This document shows positions 1 through 8,556 of a stretch of DNA of 64,000 nucleotides, piece by piece. The notes beneath the pieces were generated by a model, which had not been told where the DNA came from, ran no database searches, and saw only the letters and a program-made list of their open reading frames with translations. Numbering within the stretch: the stretch's first letter is position 1; the number at the start of each line of letters is the position of its first letter. Source of the stretch: Flavobacterium crocinum (GTDB lineage: Bacteria; Bacteroidota; Bacteroidia; Flavobacteriales; Flavobacteriaceae); assembly GCF_003122385.1 (NCBI RefSeq), contig NZ_CP029255.1, positions 992,001-1,056,000 of the forward strand. The letters run 5' to 3'. The position numbers were made by a program, and so were the translations under genes.

Positions 1-326
1 TCTGGAATTGCAACGTTTGGCAACATTTTAATGAGGTTTTTCTAAAAGACCAGAACCTTTCTTTTGATGCTTTTTTCAATGCAATAGAGAAAAAAAGTTT
101 TTCCCCTTCCGACTGTGTAATTTATGGCGAATATCTGCTCAAAACCAAACTAATTCCTTTATATCCTATTGGCAGTCTCTTCAAGGTATATCATTATAAA
201 GAACAATTTGAAATAGAAGAAAGTCAGCTTTCCATTAAACAACTAAGCAAAATATATCTCGGCATTATCTACCAGAGTAATTGGCAGAAAAAGAAAAAAA
301 AGTGGTTCCAATTCTTTCTAAAATAG
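1..326 (+). CDS. partial protein of a polysaccharide locus (C-terminal part)
   Basis: The frame is open from the left edge of the window to a TAG at 324-326, so only about the last 107 residues are present. Visible stretches include WNCNVWQHF near the start and SDCVIYGEYLLK in the middle, then a very basic tail (KKKKKWFQFF). The next glycosyltransferase starts 6 bp after the stop, so the two are almost certainly cotranscribed. The GEY motif and tail recall C-terminal parts of DUF6492-type, glycosyltransferase-like proteins of surface polysaccharide clusters. That is a memory-based guess, and the catalytic part is outside the window. Confidence 0.55.
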   Translation, partial: WNCNVWQHFNEVFLKDQNLSFDAFFNAIEKKSFSPSDCVIYGEYLLKTKLIPLYPIGSLFKVYHYKEQFEIEESQLSIKQLSKIYLGIIYQSNWQKKKKKWFQFFLK

Positions 327-332
327 ATCAAG

Positions 333-1409
333 ATGAAAGAAACAGATAACGTTTATTTGGTATTCCTTAACGGTAAATCTAATGCAGGAGGTGCAGAACG
401 GATGGTTTATTATCTCGATGAATATTTCAAAAGCAGAAACATTCAGACTCAGATTATTGATGAAGATTTACTGAAAAACACTTTTGTTGGAAAATTGTAC
501 TGGAAATTGTTTGAACGAAGCCATTTTGAGAAACGAAAGGCAAAATATATTGCAAGATTTGCGACAGTTTACCTTTGGCTGAATCAGCAATCTGATAAAA
601 TAGTAATCAGCAATGGAGAACCCACAGCTTATTATCGTACAGATTATGTAATTTCTCATGGTTGTTATCATAAAATGGAACTGGATTATGGAAGAAAAAG
701 CCCAAAACTCAGCAGAGTTGCCAGACTGCAAAAGACAGCGTGCAGAAACGCTAAGAAAATCATAGCTGTTGGATCAAACGTAAAACAAGATCTTATAACG
801 TATTATAACATCAAGAAAGATAAAATCAGCATTGTGCCGAATTGTATTGACCGAAACCACTTTTATCCGCTTCACAAATCAAAATCTGCTTTTAAAACCG
901 TTGTTTATATAGGAAGATTAGAACATGGAAAAGGAATTAAAGAGCTACAAGAATTAGCAAAACTTGTTGAAGCGAAACAGGATTGGAAACTGCTTATTGC
1001 TTCTAACAATGTCTTTAATACTGATCTTTTTCAAAATTTAAACAACACTACTGTCTCTGTTGGTCTTACAATTGACAATATAAACGAATTGGCTTATTCT
1101 GAGGCAGATATTGTTTTCTATCCTTCTTATTCGGAAAGTTTTGGAATGGTAACGATAGAAGCTCTTGCCTGCGGAAGGCCTATCGCAGGAAATCCTGTTG
1201 GGGTTTTACCTCAGTTAGTCGAAGACAAACACCCCGGAGCTTATTTGCTTCCAAAAATAATAGACGAGAATATTTTCCGTTTTTTTAATGAGTGCATTGA
1301 AGATTCGAAGAAATTCAGTCCTGAAGAAATTCATGAATGCACGATGAAGAAGTTTAGTATTGAATCTTATTTTGAACAAATGGACAAACAATTCTTCAAA
1401 ACCAGTTAA
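333..1409 (+). CDS. glycosyltransferase family 4-like protein
   Basis: This 358-residue protein has the GT-B layout of family 4 (GT1-type) glycosyltransferases. An N-terminal acceptor half carries GGAERM at residues 19-24. The second half begins near residue 188 with VVYIGRLEHGKGI and carries the donor-binding E-x7-E region around SESFGMVTIEALACGRP (about 265-283). It probably adds a sugar from a nucleotide donor to a growing surface polysaccharide at the inner membrane face. No signal peptide or membrane span is visible. The ATG at 333 lies 6 bp after the preceding stop, which fits an operon. Donor and acceptor cannot be read from the sequence. Confidence 0.85.
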   Translation: MKETDNVYLVFLNGKSNAGGAERMVYYLDEYFKSRNIQTQIIDEDLLKNTFVGKLYWKLFERSHFEKRKAKYIARFATVYLWLNQQSDKIVISNGEPTAYYRTDYVISHGCYHKMELDYGRKSPKLSRVARLQKTACRNAKKIIAVGSNVKQDLITYYNIKKDKISIVPNCIDRNHFYPLHKSKSAFKTVVYIGRLEHGKGIKELQELAKLVEAKQDWKLLIASNNVFNTDLFQNLNNTTVSVGLTIDNINELAYSEADIVFYPSYSESFGMVTIEALACGRPIAGNPVGVLPQLVEDKHPGAYLLPKIIDENIFRFFNECIEDSKKFSPEEIHECTMKKFSIESYFEQMDKQFFKTS

Positions 1410-1449
1410 TTATTAAAATCATTCTTATTCATAAAATGATATTTTGTCT

Positions 1450-2616
1450 ATGAAAATTTTGTATTTCTATCCCGAAAACCCTTTAAATAAAACCCAGGGA
1501 AATAATGTAAGAGCCCTGGCGCTATTAGAATATTTTAGAACAAGAAATATAGCCGTTGACTTTGTAAGCATCGAATCTAACGACTTTACAGAAAATGAAC
1601 TTAACAAGATTAAAAGCGAAAAATTAGCCCACAATACTTATTTGCTTCCTAAATTTATTCGAAAGAAAAATCAAATCAAGTATTTCTTTTATTATTCACT
1701 TCCCAATAATCTCAAACTAAAAATTGGTTTGTTCGACAGAACGCGTTTAAAGCATATCGAAAGCTTCAATTCTATACTAAAAGCCAACGAATATGATGTC
1801 ATCATAATCTCTTATATCTATTGGTCAAAACTGGTAAGGAAAAGTCCAAACCTTAAAAATGCCAAACTCATGATTGATACTCATGATTTTTTAACTTCTC
1901 AGGTTCAAAAAAAGAAGCACTTTCAATTGGGTCGGTTTTTTCAAAAAGAAGTTGAAATTTTAAACACTTTTGATAAGATTTTAGCGATTTCACCCGAAGA
2001 AAAATACCTTTTCTCTCAATTCATAAACAAAGAAATTGCATTGGCAACTCACGCTTTGCCTTCAAAAAACGATACCAGAACAGAACCTGAATATGATTTA
2101 ATTTACGTTGCCAGTGACAATGAACATAATATAAAAGCAGTCAATTGGTTTTTTAACAAGGTTTACCCCTTACTTTCAAAATCCATAAAAATTGTTGTAA
2201 TTGGAAAAATTTGCCGACATATTGGCGAGTTCGACAATGTAGAAAAAATAAGTTTTGTTGAAGATTTGGATACTTTCTATCGTCAAAGCAAAGTAGCCAT
2301 ATGTCCAATGTTAAGCGGAACAGGCGTTAAAATCAAAGTGATTGAAGCCTTGTCATTTGGAATTCCGACAGTATGCAATGAAAGAGGCGTTGATGGTTTA
2401 TTGAATAAAACAAATAATGGTTGTCTGGTTTCCAATGATCCAAACGAGTTTGCACATTACATCGATAAACTATTAACCAACGCGTTTTTTTATACCGCCA
2501 TCAGTTCAGAAGCTACTTCTTTCTTTAACAATTATCTTAGTCTTGAAGCCAATTACAAGTTATTTGATAAAGTTTTCGAGTTAAAAAGTGTCAATTCTTT
2601 GAAAAATAGTCTCTAA
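1450..2616 (+). CDS. glycosyltransferase (GT4/GT1-type)
   Basis: The start is taken at the ATG at 1450 (MKILYFYPENP); an upstream in-frame TTG at 1444 would add only two residues. The protein has about 388 residues. Its N-terminal beta strand and Asn/Arg turn (NNVRALALLEYF) fit a GT-B fold, and the C-terminal donor site reads GTGVKIKVIEALSFGIP near residues 290-306, the Glyco_trans_1_4 pattern. It lies 40 bp after the previous glycosyltransferase. Its last 36 bp overlap the end of the minus-strand glycosyltransferase at 2581-3777, a tail-to-tail overlap of two enzymes of the same superfamily. The sugar specificity is unknown. Confidence 0.82.
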   Translation: MKILYFYPENPLNKTQGNNVRALALLEYFRTRNIAVDFVSIESNDFTENELNKIKSEKLAHNTYLLPKFIRKKNQIKYFFYYSLPNNLKLKIGLFDRTRLKHIESFNSILKANEYDVIIISYIYWSKLVRKSPNLKNAKLMIDTHDFLTSQVQKKKHFQLGRFFQKEVEILNTFDKILAISPEEKYLFSQFINKEIALATHALPSKNDTRTEPEYDLIYVASDNEHNIKAVNWFFNKVYPLLSKSIKIVVIGKICRHIGEFDNVEKISFVEDLDTFYRQSKVAICPMLSGTGVKIKVIEALSFGIPTVCNERGVDGLLNKTNNGCLVSNDPNEFAHYIDKLLTNAFFYTAISSEATSFFNNYLSLEANYKLFDKVFELKSVNSLKNSL

Positions 2617-3777
2617 AACCTGAACAGAAAAAGGCTGCAAACTTTCTTCAGAATTTTGCTGTAATTCCAGCCAAAGCTTTTTGTCCGTGTACAATTCAAT
2701 TATCCCTGTCGCAAACTCTTCTCCGGTATTATAAATAAGGGCATTTCGCTTATGAACTAATTTCATCCCCTCCGCACCTACCGGTGAAGTGACAACCGGC
2801 AAATGATATTCAAAAGCCTGTCCAATTTTTCCTTTTACTCCGGCTCCATAACGCAAAGGCGCGACCATAAGTTTGTTACTTTTAAAAAATGGTTCTATAT
2901 CGGGAACATAACCATGAAAAATAAATCTTGAATCTGTAATGTCTGCAATTCTGTCTTTCACATTACCAATAATATTTACTTTAATGGTATTATCTTTTTC
3001 CCAGACGATAGGCATAATATCATTATATAAATAATAAATTGCATCAATGTTTGGTTCGTGCTGAGAACCTATAAAAATGATATCTTCTCGTTCTTCAAAT
3101 GGAAGAACTTCTTCAATACTGCTTTTTTGATAATGAATATTAGATAATGTAATTAATTTATTATCAGCAATGTATTTAGCCATAATTTCTTTTTCAAAAT
3201 CAGAAACTGTTATTACAAAATCTGCATTTTGTGCTAATTTCGTTTCGATAAAAAGAAACTTTTTATAGTTTTTTCTAAGTGAAATTCTTTTAGGATCAAG
3301 CTCAATCGCTCTTTTGTAACGAAGAAAATGAATATCTGTCATATCAAAAACCGATTTTGACCGGGGAAGAATTCTTGCTATTTTTTTTAAATTATAATCA
3401 AAAGCCCTTGCTCCGTAATACCAGACAAAATCTACTTTAGGAATTGATTTTAAAAAATCAAAGTAATTGCGATACTGATTGGTTTCGACATAAACAATAA
3501 TGCCTAAATTGCTAAAATCGATTACATCTTTATTGGTTCGAAAAGTATTTTTGGAACATATAATGCAGTTATAACCTTTGCTCTTATAGAACAAAATAAT
3601 TTCTTTAAGCCTGTTAGAACCCGAATCCTGATCCGGAGAAGGCATACTAAGATTAAAAAAAACAATCGTTTTATTTGACGAATTATAAGTATTATAGTTT
3701 GGTATAGACTGATCCGACTGATTCTTAATTACTTCCTTTTTTTGATAGTAAAGTTTAATACTTTTAAATATCCCCAT
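2581..3777 (-). CDS. glycosyltransferase (GT4/GT1-type), convergent
   Basis: The 398-residue product starts at an ATG (complement of 3775-3777). The first 35 residues are polar and basic. A Rossmann-like strand (KTIVFFNLSMPSPDQDSGSNR) follows, which is common in GT1-type enzymes that bind long polymers. The donor half has IFIGSQHEPNIDAI and the motif GAGVKGKIGQAFEYHLPVV near residue 308, equivalent to the motif of the neighbouring 1450-2616 enzyme. It runs against the other glycosyltransferases and overlaps the last one by 36 bp, so it is probably transcribed separately from the gap at 3778-4084. Confidence 0.82.
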   Translation of the reverse strand: MGIFKSIKLYYQKKEVIKNQSDQSIPNYNTYNSSNKTIVFFNLSMPSPDQDSGSNRLKEIILFYKSKGYNCIICSKNTFRTNKDVIDFSNLGIIVYVETNQYRNYFDFLKSIPKVDFVWYYGARAFDYNLKKIARILPRSKSVFDMTDIHFLRYKRAIELDPKRISLRKNYKKFLFIETKLAQNADFVITVSDFEKEIMAKYIADNKLITLSNIHYQKSSIEEVLPFEEREDIIFIGSQHEPNIDAIYYLYNDIMPIVWEKDNTIKVNIIGNVKDRIADITDSRFIFHGYVPDIEPFFKSNKLMVAPLRYGAGVKGKIGQAFEYHLPVVTSPVGAEGMKLVHKRNALIYNTGEEFATGIIELYTDKKLWLELQQNSEESLQPFSVQVLETIFQRIDTF

Positions 3778-4084
3778 TGATGTTTTTTTTATTTGCTCTT
3801 TAATTTGTTTTTGACTTTTGATAATGAATCAGTTAAAACAACCCGTTATCAAATAGACGCTGTATTAGATTAAAACTCATTTCGTTATTTTTTCTTGTAT
3901 TCAACAGAAAATAATGAAATATAGAAATCCTAAAAACACCAATTTTTAAGTCGGAAAAATTATATTAATTGATTTTAACTTTTTTTGCAAATTAATAACA
4001 AAAATAATTTATAATAAAAATTATCTTAAAATTTCTTAATTATTTTCATTATTAATGAAATTAAAGCTTTTTTTAATGATTTTT
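3778..4084. other. AT-rich gap between divergent units
   Basis: These 307 bp separate the minus-strand glycosyltransferase from the end of the minus-strand thioredoxin gene. The gap is extremely AT-rich, with long A and T runs, and I see no open frame, tRNA-like fold or clear inverted repeat. It must hold the promoter of the glycosyltransferase at 2581-3777, but no convincing TAnnTTTG box with a matching TTG could be picked out. Confidence 0.5.
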
Positions 4085-4549
4085 CTATTCTTTTAACTGA
4101 TTCATAAGAATTATAAAGCTTTTGGGATTTAAATAGTTATTATACTGTAGTATAATTTCATTTTTCTCGTTCAAAACACATAAAACCGGATAGACTATTT
4201 GATTATTGATTGTTCCGAGTTGTAAAGCCAGTTCATGAACCCCAACATTATTTCCCGAAGGTTTGTATTTAAAAACCTGATTATTAAAAGTAATTTCTCT
4301 TTTTTCCTCAGCATTAAAATCAACGAAATAGAAATCTGAGTTGAGCTTTTCAATGATTTCTTTGTTTCTGAAAGTTGTGGTTTTCATTCTTTGACAGAAC
4401 TGACACCAGTCAGTATGAATAAAAACAATGATTTTTCGCTTTTGAATTTGCTGTAAGCTATCTATTTCTTCAAAAGAATAGCTTTTCAGCTGACCAAAAC
4501 CTGTTGCTGAAATCCCGAAGAAGAAAATAAATAGAATTAGCTTTTTCAT
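4085..4549 (-). CDS. secreted thioredoxin-family protein
   Basis: This 154-residue protein starts with a signal peptide (MKKLILFIFFFGISATGFGQ). The thioredoxin-like core carries a CxxC active site in HTDWCQFCQRM (Cys49 and Cys52), followed by TTTFRNKEIIEKLN. This arrangement is typical of periplasmic thioredoxin-7/DUF255-like proteins that reduce or hold disulfides of exported proteins. It lies downstream of the TonB receptor on the same strand, separated by about 180 bp that hold a long inverted repeat. The receptor's plug has its own Cys-x-x-Cys pair, so a redox link between the two is conceivable but is inference. Confidence 0.82.
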   Translation of the reverse strand: MKKLILFIFFFGISATGFGQLKSYSFEEIDSLQQIQKRKIIVFIHTDWCQFCQRMKTTTFRNKEIIEKLNSDFYFVDFNAEEKREITFNNQVFKYKPSGNNVGVHELALQLGTINNQIVYPVLCVLNEKNEIILQYNNYLNPKSFIILMNQLKE

Positions 4550-4586
4550 TGTTTTTTAATGAGTATGATTTCTATTACTAAAAATT

Positions 4587-4726
4587 TTTAAACACATAGA
4601 AACATAGGTTTTTCTATTTCTATAAAAAGATAAAAGAAGAAGCTAGCTTCCACACATAGCTATGTGAATTGATGCAAGTGAAACGCCTTTCTACACAAAG
4701 CTAAACTATGTTTCTATGTGTTTAAA
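4587..4726. repeat. long inverted repeat, CACATAGAAACATAG family, copy A
   Basis: A 21-nt left arm at 4587-4607 (core CACATAGAAACATAG) is matched by its exact reverse complement at 4706-4726 (core CTATGTTTCTATGTG). Between them lies a perfect 14-nt palindrome, CACATAGCTATGTG, at 4653-4666. The right arm ends two bases short of the stop codon of the TonB receptor gene. A second copy with the same three-part design lies at 27381-27524. In RNA it could form a long stem or a cloverleaf-like fold in the TonB-thioredoxin intercistronic region. Confidence 0.9.
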
Positions 4727-4728
4727 TT

Positions 4729-6981
4729 TTACCTCAAAGTATATCGCAATCCAATAAACCCGCGAATGGTTTGATTCTGTCCGTAAACATAAGTTGTATC
4801 AAAAGTCAAACCGTACGGATTATCGGGCGTAACTAATACTTTTCCGTTTGTATCATATTGTACATTTTTATCGAAAGGATCATTGGTTCTTGAAATCAAA
4901 AACGGATTATTTTGTTTTGGGGTAAAGTTCAGCAGGTTTTTAACTCCGCCGTACAATTCAAAGTTCTTCCAGCCCGTAAACGTAAACTGAATATTCTGAA
5001 TGCTGTACCAGGGCGAATTTGGATTTCTGGGATCATATTCGTTCAGCAACGGCAGTTTCATCGGACTGTAAACATTTCCTGTATAATCCAACAATAAATT
5101 CCAAGGTTCAATTTTATATGAAATGCTCCAGGTTCCGGTGAATCTTTCCGTTAGAAAAGGTCTTTCCGAAATTCCGTCTTCCACATTTTTATTATCCAAA
5201 ACCGTTGCTCCAAGAATAAACTTTAGACCATTTGTAAAATTTAAATCCACATTAGTGCTGATTCCTTGGCTTATAGCGTAACCGTCGATATTATCATAAA
5301 TGATTTTGTTTGGATCTGTTTCGTAATCTGTTACGATCTTGTTGCTAAATCTGGTGTAAAAAGCAGTAGTTTCTATTCCCATAAAAGTTCCATTGCCAAA
5401 GTTGATTTTCTGAATATAATTCAGATTCACATTTACAGATTTCTCTGGTTTCAGATCATTTTCAATAACTACATCTCTAGAACCAGTCAAAGCGGCGTGA
5501 TCTTCGGTAAAAAGATTAACCACTCTAAAACCAGTTCCTGCATTCAGCCTGAAAATGGTGTTTTCATTGGCCTTGAAACGATAGGCAAATCTTGGCGTAA
5601 ATATCGAACCGTGAATGGAGTTATAATCGTATCTAGCTCCCAACAAAATCTGACTTTTGGGAGAAAAAGTTATTTCGTCCTGAACAAAAATTCCTGGCAA
5701 CCAAGTACTTTCAGCTTCATTTGTTGCAGGTGTGTTGTCATCATAATACGTATATCGGCTTGCAATTCCTGCTAATAAATCATTTCGTCCAATTTTTTTA
5801 TCCCAAGTCAATTGAAGAAAACCGATTTTTTGATTGGCGATGTATGAAGTCGTTCCATAACGGCTGTCCTGATAATGCACATTTCCAGAAAACGAAAGCA
5901 TTAATTTTTCTTCGAATGGCAATTGATAACTTCCAATTAATTCCGCTCTTTTCGTATAAATGCTTTCACCATAGATTTCATCTCCGCCACGATATTTTTT
6001 CTCCCAGCGAATGTCTCCTCCCCAACGGTCTTCGTACATTCCACGCGCTGCAATCGTAAAAAGGCGATTATGATTACGCTGAAAACTCCATTTATTAAAT
6101 ACCGAAACACGGTCAGAAAGTGTTACATCGGTAAAATTGTCTTTGTCTTTATCAATTATCTGGTCGTAGTTGAAGTAATTAATTCCTAAAAGTGTAATGG
6201 CTTTTTTACCCACATTAAATTTCATTCCCAAATCAAGATTATTTTCCAGATAAGTAGTCGTAAAATAATCTGCCGAAAATACTGGCGCATTTGTAGGATT
6301 CTTGGTAATAATGTTAATCAAACCTCCAACTGCTTCACTTCCGTAAAGAGACGAAGCCGGCCCTTTTACAATTTCTATTCGTTCTACTAAAGAATTTGGA
6401 ATTCCAGATAAACCATAAACTGTCGAAAGACTACTTACAATTGGCATTCCGTCAATCATCACCAAAGTATAAGGTCCTTCTAAACCATTGATATGAATAT
6501 CTCCCGTGTTACAAACCCCACAATTCAACTGTGGGCGAACTCCGTTTATATTCTGCAATGCATCATAAATACTTGGAGTTGGATTTTTCTTGAAGAAAAC
6601 GGGCGAATATACCTCAACCGGAACCGCACTTTCTAAACGTTTTACAGGTTTTAAAGTTCCTGAAACCACTACTTCGTTCAGTTCGTTTTGATCTTCTTTT
6701 AATTCAAAATCCAAGTTTAGATCCTGATTTTCTAGAAGAGATATTTTTTGGTTTTGAGGTTCGAATCCCTCCGCGGTCACATGTATTTTATAAGTTCCCT
6801 TTGGAATATTTTGAAGTTTATAAAATCCTAAAGAATCCGTCTGAGTTTTAAAGTTTGTATTTAATAAACGAATATCAATTTCCTGTATAACAGGACTATT
6901 TGTAGTTATTTTTCCTGATATATTTTGGCAGTAAATACTTTTTGTTGAAATTATTAATATTGTCAAAAATAAATATTTCAT
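4729..6981 (-). CDS. TonB-dependent outer-membrane receptor with CarboxypepD_reg-like domain
   Basis: I place the start at the ATG at 6979-6981 (MKYLFLTILIIS, a good signal peptide ending near IYCQ). A TTG 24 bp upstream is in frame but lies inside a promoter-like box. The 750-residue product has an N-terminal carboxypeptidase-regulatory-like beta domain (about 20-100), a plug with IDGMPIVSSLSTVYGLSGIP and VKGPASSLYGSEAVGG, and a 22-strand-type barrel ending in a C-terminal Arg rather than the usual aromatic. A CxxC (NCGVCNTG) sits early in the plug. The family imports metal chelates or other ligands with energy from TonB-ExbBD. Its place in a Fur/MerC neighbourhood suggests a metal substrate, which is inference. 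Confidence 0.9.
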   Translation of the reverse strand: MKYLFLTILIISTKSIYCQNISGKITTNSPVIQEIDIRLLNTNFKTQTDSLGFYKLQNIPKGTYKIHVTAEGFEPQNQKISLLENQDLNLDFELKEDQNELNEVVVSGTLKPVKRLESAVPVEVYSPVFFKKNPTPSIYDALQNINGVRPQLNCGVCNTGDIHINGLEGPYTLVMIDGMPIVSSLSTVYGLSGIPNSLVERIEIVKGPASSLYGSEAVGGLINIITKNPTNAPVFSADYFTTTYLENNLDLGMKFNVGKKAITLLGINYFNYDQIIDKDKDNFTDVTLSDRVSVFNKWSFQRNHNRLFTIAARGMYEDRWGGDIRWEKKYRGGDEIYGESIYTKRAELIGSYQLPFEEKLMLSFSGNVHYQDSRYGTTSYIANQKIGFLQLTWDKKIGRNDLLAGIASRYTYYDDNTPATNEAESTWLPGIFVQDEITFSPKSQILLGARYDYNSIHGSIFTPRFAYRFKANENTIFRLNAGTGFRVVNLFTEDHAALTGSRDVVIENDLKPEKSVNVNLNYIQKINFGNGTFMGIETTAFYTRFSNKIVTDYETDPNKIIYDNIDGYAISQGISTNVDLNFTNGLKFILGATVLDNKNVEDGISERPFLTERFTGTWSISYKIEPWNLLLDYTGNVYSPMKLPLLNEYDPRNPNSPWYSIQNIQFTFTGWKNFELYGGVKNLLNFTPKQNNPFLISRTNDPFDKNVQYDTNGKVLVTPDNPYGLTFDTTYVYGQNQTIRGFIGLRYTLR

Positions 6982-7002
6982 TGTTTTAAAATTAAATTTA
7001 GA

Positions 7003-7010
7003 CAAAACTA
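7003..7010 (-). promoter_or_regulatory. possible -7 box before the TonB receptor
   Basis: On the minus strand this reads TAGTTTTG, matching the Bacteroidota TAnnTTTG consensus, 21 bp upstream of the ATG at 6981. No TTG lies at the ideal upstream distance (the nearest is 14 nt away), so the call is weak. A perfect 14-nt palindrome, TATTGAATTCAATA at 7060-7073, lies just upstream and could be an operator. Confidence 0.3.
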
Positions 7011-7125
7011 AAAATTAAATTTGACAAACATGGATTATAAAAACAAAATTTTTCAAACGTATTGAATTCAATATGTTAGAATTTTGTTTTCAATCAAACA
7101 AACTCACAAAAGCACAAAATTTTCT

Positions 7126-7193
7126 AAACCATATAAGTTATATAAGTTCCTTTAAAACTAGACTTACATTCTCTTATATAACTTATATGGTTT
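7126..7193. repeat. inverted repeat, ATATAAGTTATATAAG family, copy A
   Basis: Perfect 21-nt arms at 7126-7146 and 7173-7193 (core CCATATAAGTTATATAAG) surround a 26-nt loop. The element ends 4 bp before the stop of the FAD oxidoreductase gene. A second copy with the same arms lies between hemA and hemC at 20320-20401. The loops of the two copies differ, while the arms are conserved, which suggests selection or recent spread of the arms. Confidence 0.9.
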
Positions 7194-7197
7194 ATTT

Positions 7198-8118
7198 TCA
7201 CTTCGCGTAATCTTCGTCGATTAGTTCTTTGTTGATGACAGCTCCCGCGAAAGAACCTGTAGAAACTGCAATCGCAACAGATCGCATTGGAGTTGTACAG
7301 TCGCCGCTTGCAAAAACTCCTGCAATATTTGTCTTTTGCATAGCATCAACTTTTACTAAATTTTGTTCGTTGAGTTCACAGCCTAGAGCTTCAGGAATTG
7401 GACAATGCTGTTCGAAAGGTGGTTTGGCATAAACAGCTTTTACCTCAACTTTTTGCTGATTTTTGAAAACTATATTCTGAATATATCCTCCTTGATGTTC
7501 AAAAGATTCTATTTCATCTTCAAAAATCTGAACGCCATGATTTTCTAAAGTTTTGGTTTGTTCCAAAGTCAATTCTGATTTTTCATTCGTGCACAATCGA
7601 AGGTCTTTTGTCCAATTTGAAATTAGTTTAGCGTATTCAAACCCCATTTCACCATTGGCAATAATCGCCGTTTTTTCGTTTTTAACTTCGTAACCATGAC
7701 AATACGGACAATGTAAAACCGAAATTCCCCAACAATCCGCAAAGCCTTTGATTTCCGGAATCAAATCTTTAACACCTGTTGCAAACAATACTTTTCTCGA
7801 AATAAAAACTTCTCCTGATGCTGTAATTACTTCAAATCTATTTTCTTTTTGGATAGCTTTTACAGCAAGTCCGTTAAAGAAATGAACTGTTTTATAGAAA
7901 TCAACTTGTAATTTGGCTTTCGCCGAAATCACTGCAGGTTTTTCACCGTCCTGTGTAATAAAATTATGAGAATGTGGTGTTTGTCTGTTGCAAGGCAAAC
8001 CGCTGTCGATAACCAAAACCTCTCGCAAAGCACGCCCTAAACTCATTGCAGCAGATAATCCGCTGTAGCTTCCGCCAATGATAATTACTTCAAAATTTTG
8101 CTGTTCCATCTTAATCAT
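7198..8118 (-). CDS. NAD(P)/FAD-dependent oxidoreductase, thioredoxin reductase-like
   Basis: The 306-residue product opens with a dinucleotide-binding strand, VIIIGGSYSGLSAA (about 11-24), followed by RALREVLVIDSG. A redox-type CxxC follows in HCPYCHGYEV near residue 136, and GVFASGDCTTPMRSVAIAVSTG near the end is the flavin-binding ASGD block. It is about the length of thioredoxin reductase but lacks the full ACATC-type signature. It probably moves electrons from NAD(P)H through FAD to a disulfide. Either ATG at 8118 or 8109 could be used; the first overlaps the MerC-like gene by 8 bp, which favours coupled translation. Confidence 0.85.
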   Translation of the reverse strand: MIKMEQQNFEVIIIGGSYSGLSAAMSLGRALREVLVIDSGLPCNRQTPHSHNFITQDGEKPAVISAKAKLQVDFYKTVHFFNGLAVKAIQKENRFEVITASGEVFISRKVLFATGVKDLIPEIKGFADCWGISVLHCPYCHGYEVKNEKTAIIANGEMGFEYAKLISNWTKDLRLCTNEKSELTLEQTKTLENHGVQIFEDEIESFEHQGGYIQNIVFKNQQKVEVKAVYAKPPFEQHCPIPEALGCELNEQNLVKVDAMQKTNIAGVFASGDCTTPMRSVAIAVSTGSFAGAVINKELIDEDYAK

Positions 8119-8464
8119 GTTGTTTTTTGTGTAATTTGTAATTAATCAAATGCCCAATAATCATTCCGATACCGCCAAAATAGATGAGATCCAAATGAAT
8201 TTCCAAGAATAAATCTGCCAAAATACTGATCCAAATCAGGCTCATGGAAACAATCAAAATCGACGAAACCAAAAGAGTTGATTTTTTCGTAATTTTGACA
8301 ATTGCAAACAAACCTATTGAAGCAAATAGTAAATCGATGATTGGATTGTGACTCAACCCTAAAGGAAGAATCGTTAAAAGTGGAAAAATCAAACAATGAA
8401 CAAGACAAATCGTTGCGCTTGAAATTCCTAAAATATCGTAAAAGGGTGTCGTTAATTTCTTCAT
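8111..8464 (-). CDS. MerC-domain membrane protein
   Basis: This 117-residue protein has about four membrane segments (near 10-32, 42-60, 65-83 and 88-106). The first carries a Cys in ATICLVHCLIFPLL, the MerC-type arrangement in which cysteines bind and pass a soft metal ion. Small MerC-domain proteins are common in Flavobacteriaceae beside Fur-family regulators; the physiological metal is not known from sequence. It starts 92 bp from the divergent Fur-family gene, with two operator-like palindromes in between. It is probably the first gene of the unit running through the FAD oxidoreductase. Confidence 0.8.
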   Translation of the reverse strand: MKKLTTPFYDILGISSATICLVHCLIFPLLTILPLGLSHNPIIDLLFASIGLFAIVKITKKSTLLVSSILIVSMSLIWISILADLFLEIHLDLIYFGGIGMIIGHLINYKLHKKQHD

Positions 8465-8483
8465 TTTGTGTACTTTTACTTAA

Positions 8484-8498
8484 TGCAATTTTGTTGCA
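8484..8498. promoter_or_regulatory. Fur-family operator candidate 1
   Basis: TGCAATTTTGTTGCA is a perfect TGCAA-n5-TTGCA inverted repeat, 20 bp upstream of the MerC-like ATG. It matches the second site at 8520-8534 in arm sequence and spacing. Such 15-19 bp palindromes in the gap next to a Fur-family gene usually bind that regulator. Confidence 0.65.
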
Positions 8499-8519
8499 AA
8501 TATACAGATTAAATTCAAA

Positions 8520-8534
8520 TGCAACATTGTTGCG
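8520..8534. promoter_or_regulatory. Fur-family operator candidate 2
   Basis: TGCAACATTGTTGCG, extended to AATGCAACATTGTTGCGTT, is a near-perfect palindrome 22 bp before the Fur-family ATG. It is centred 36 bp from the first site, so both divergent genes could be repressed together and the regulator could control itself. Confidence 0.65.
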
Positions 8535-8556
8535 TTAAATTTTTTAATTTATAGAA

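Noticed and set aside
5266..6059. Plus-strand open frames of 169 and 112 codons
   Set aside because: They lie antisense inside the TonB receptor gene, have no recognisable motif, and their amino-acid use (many Cys, Ser, Phe) is that of a reversed AT-rich coding strand.
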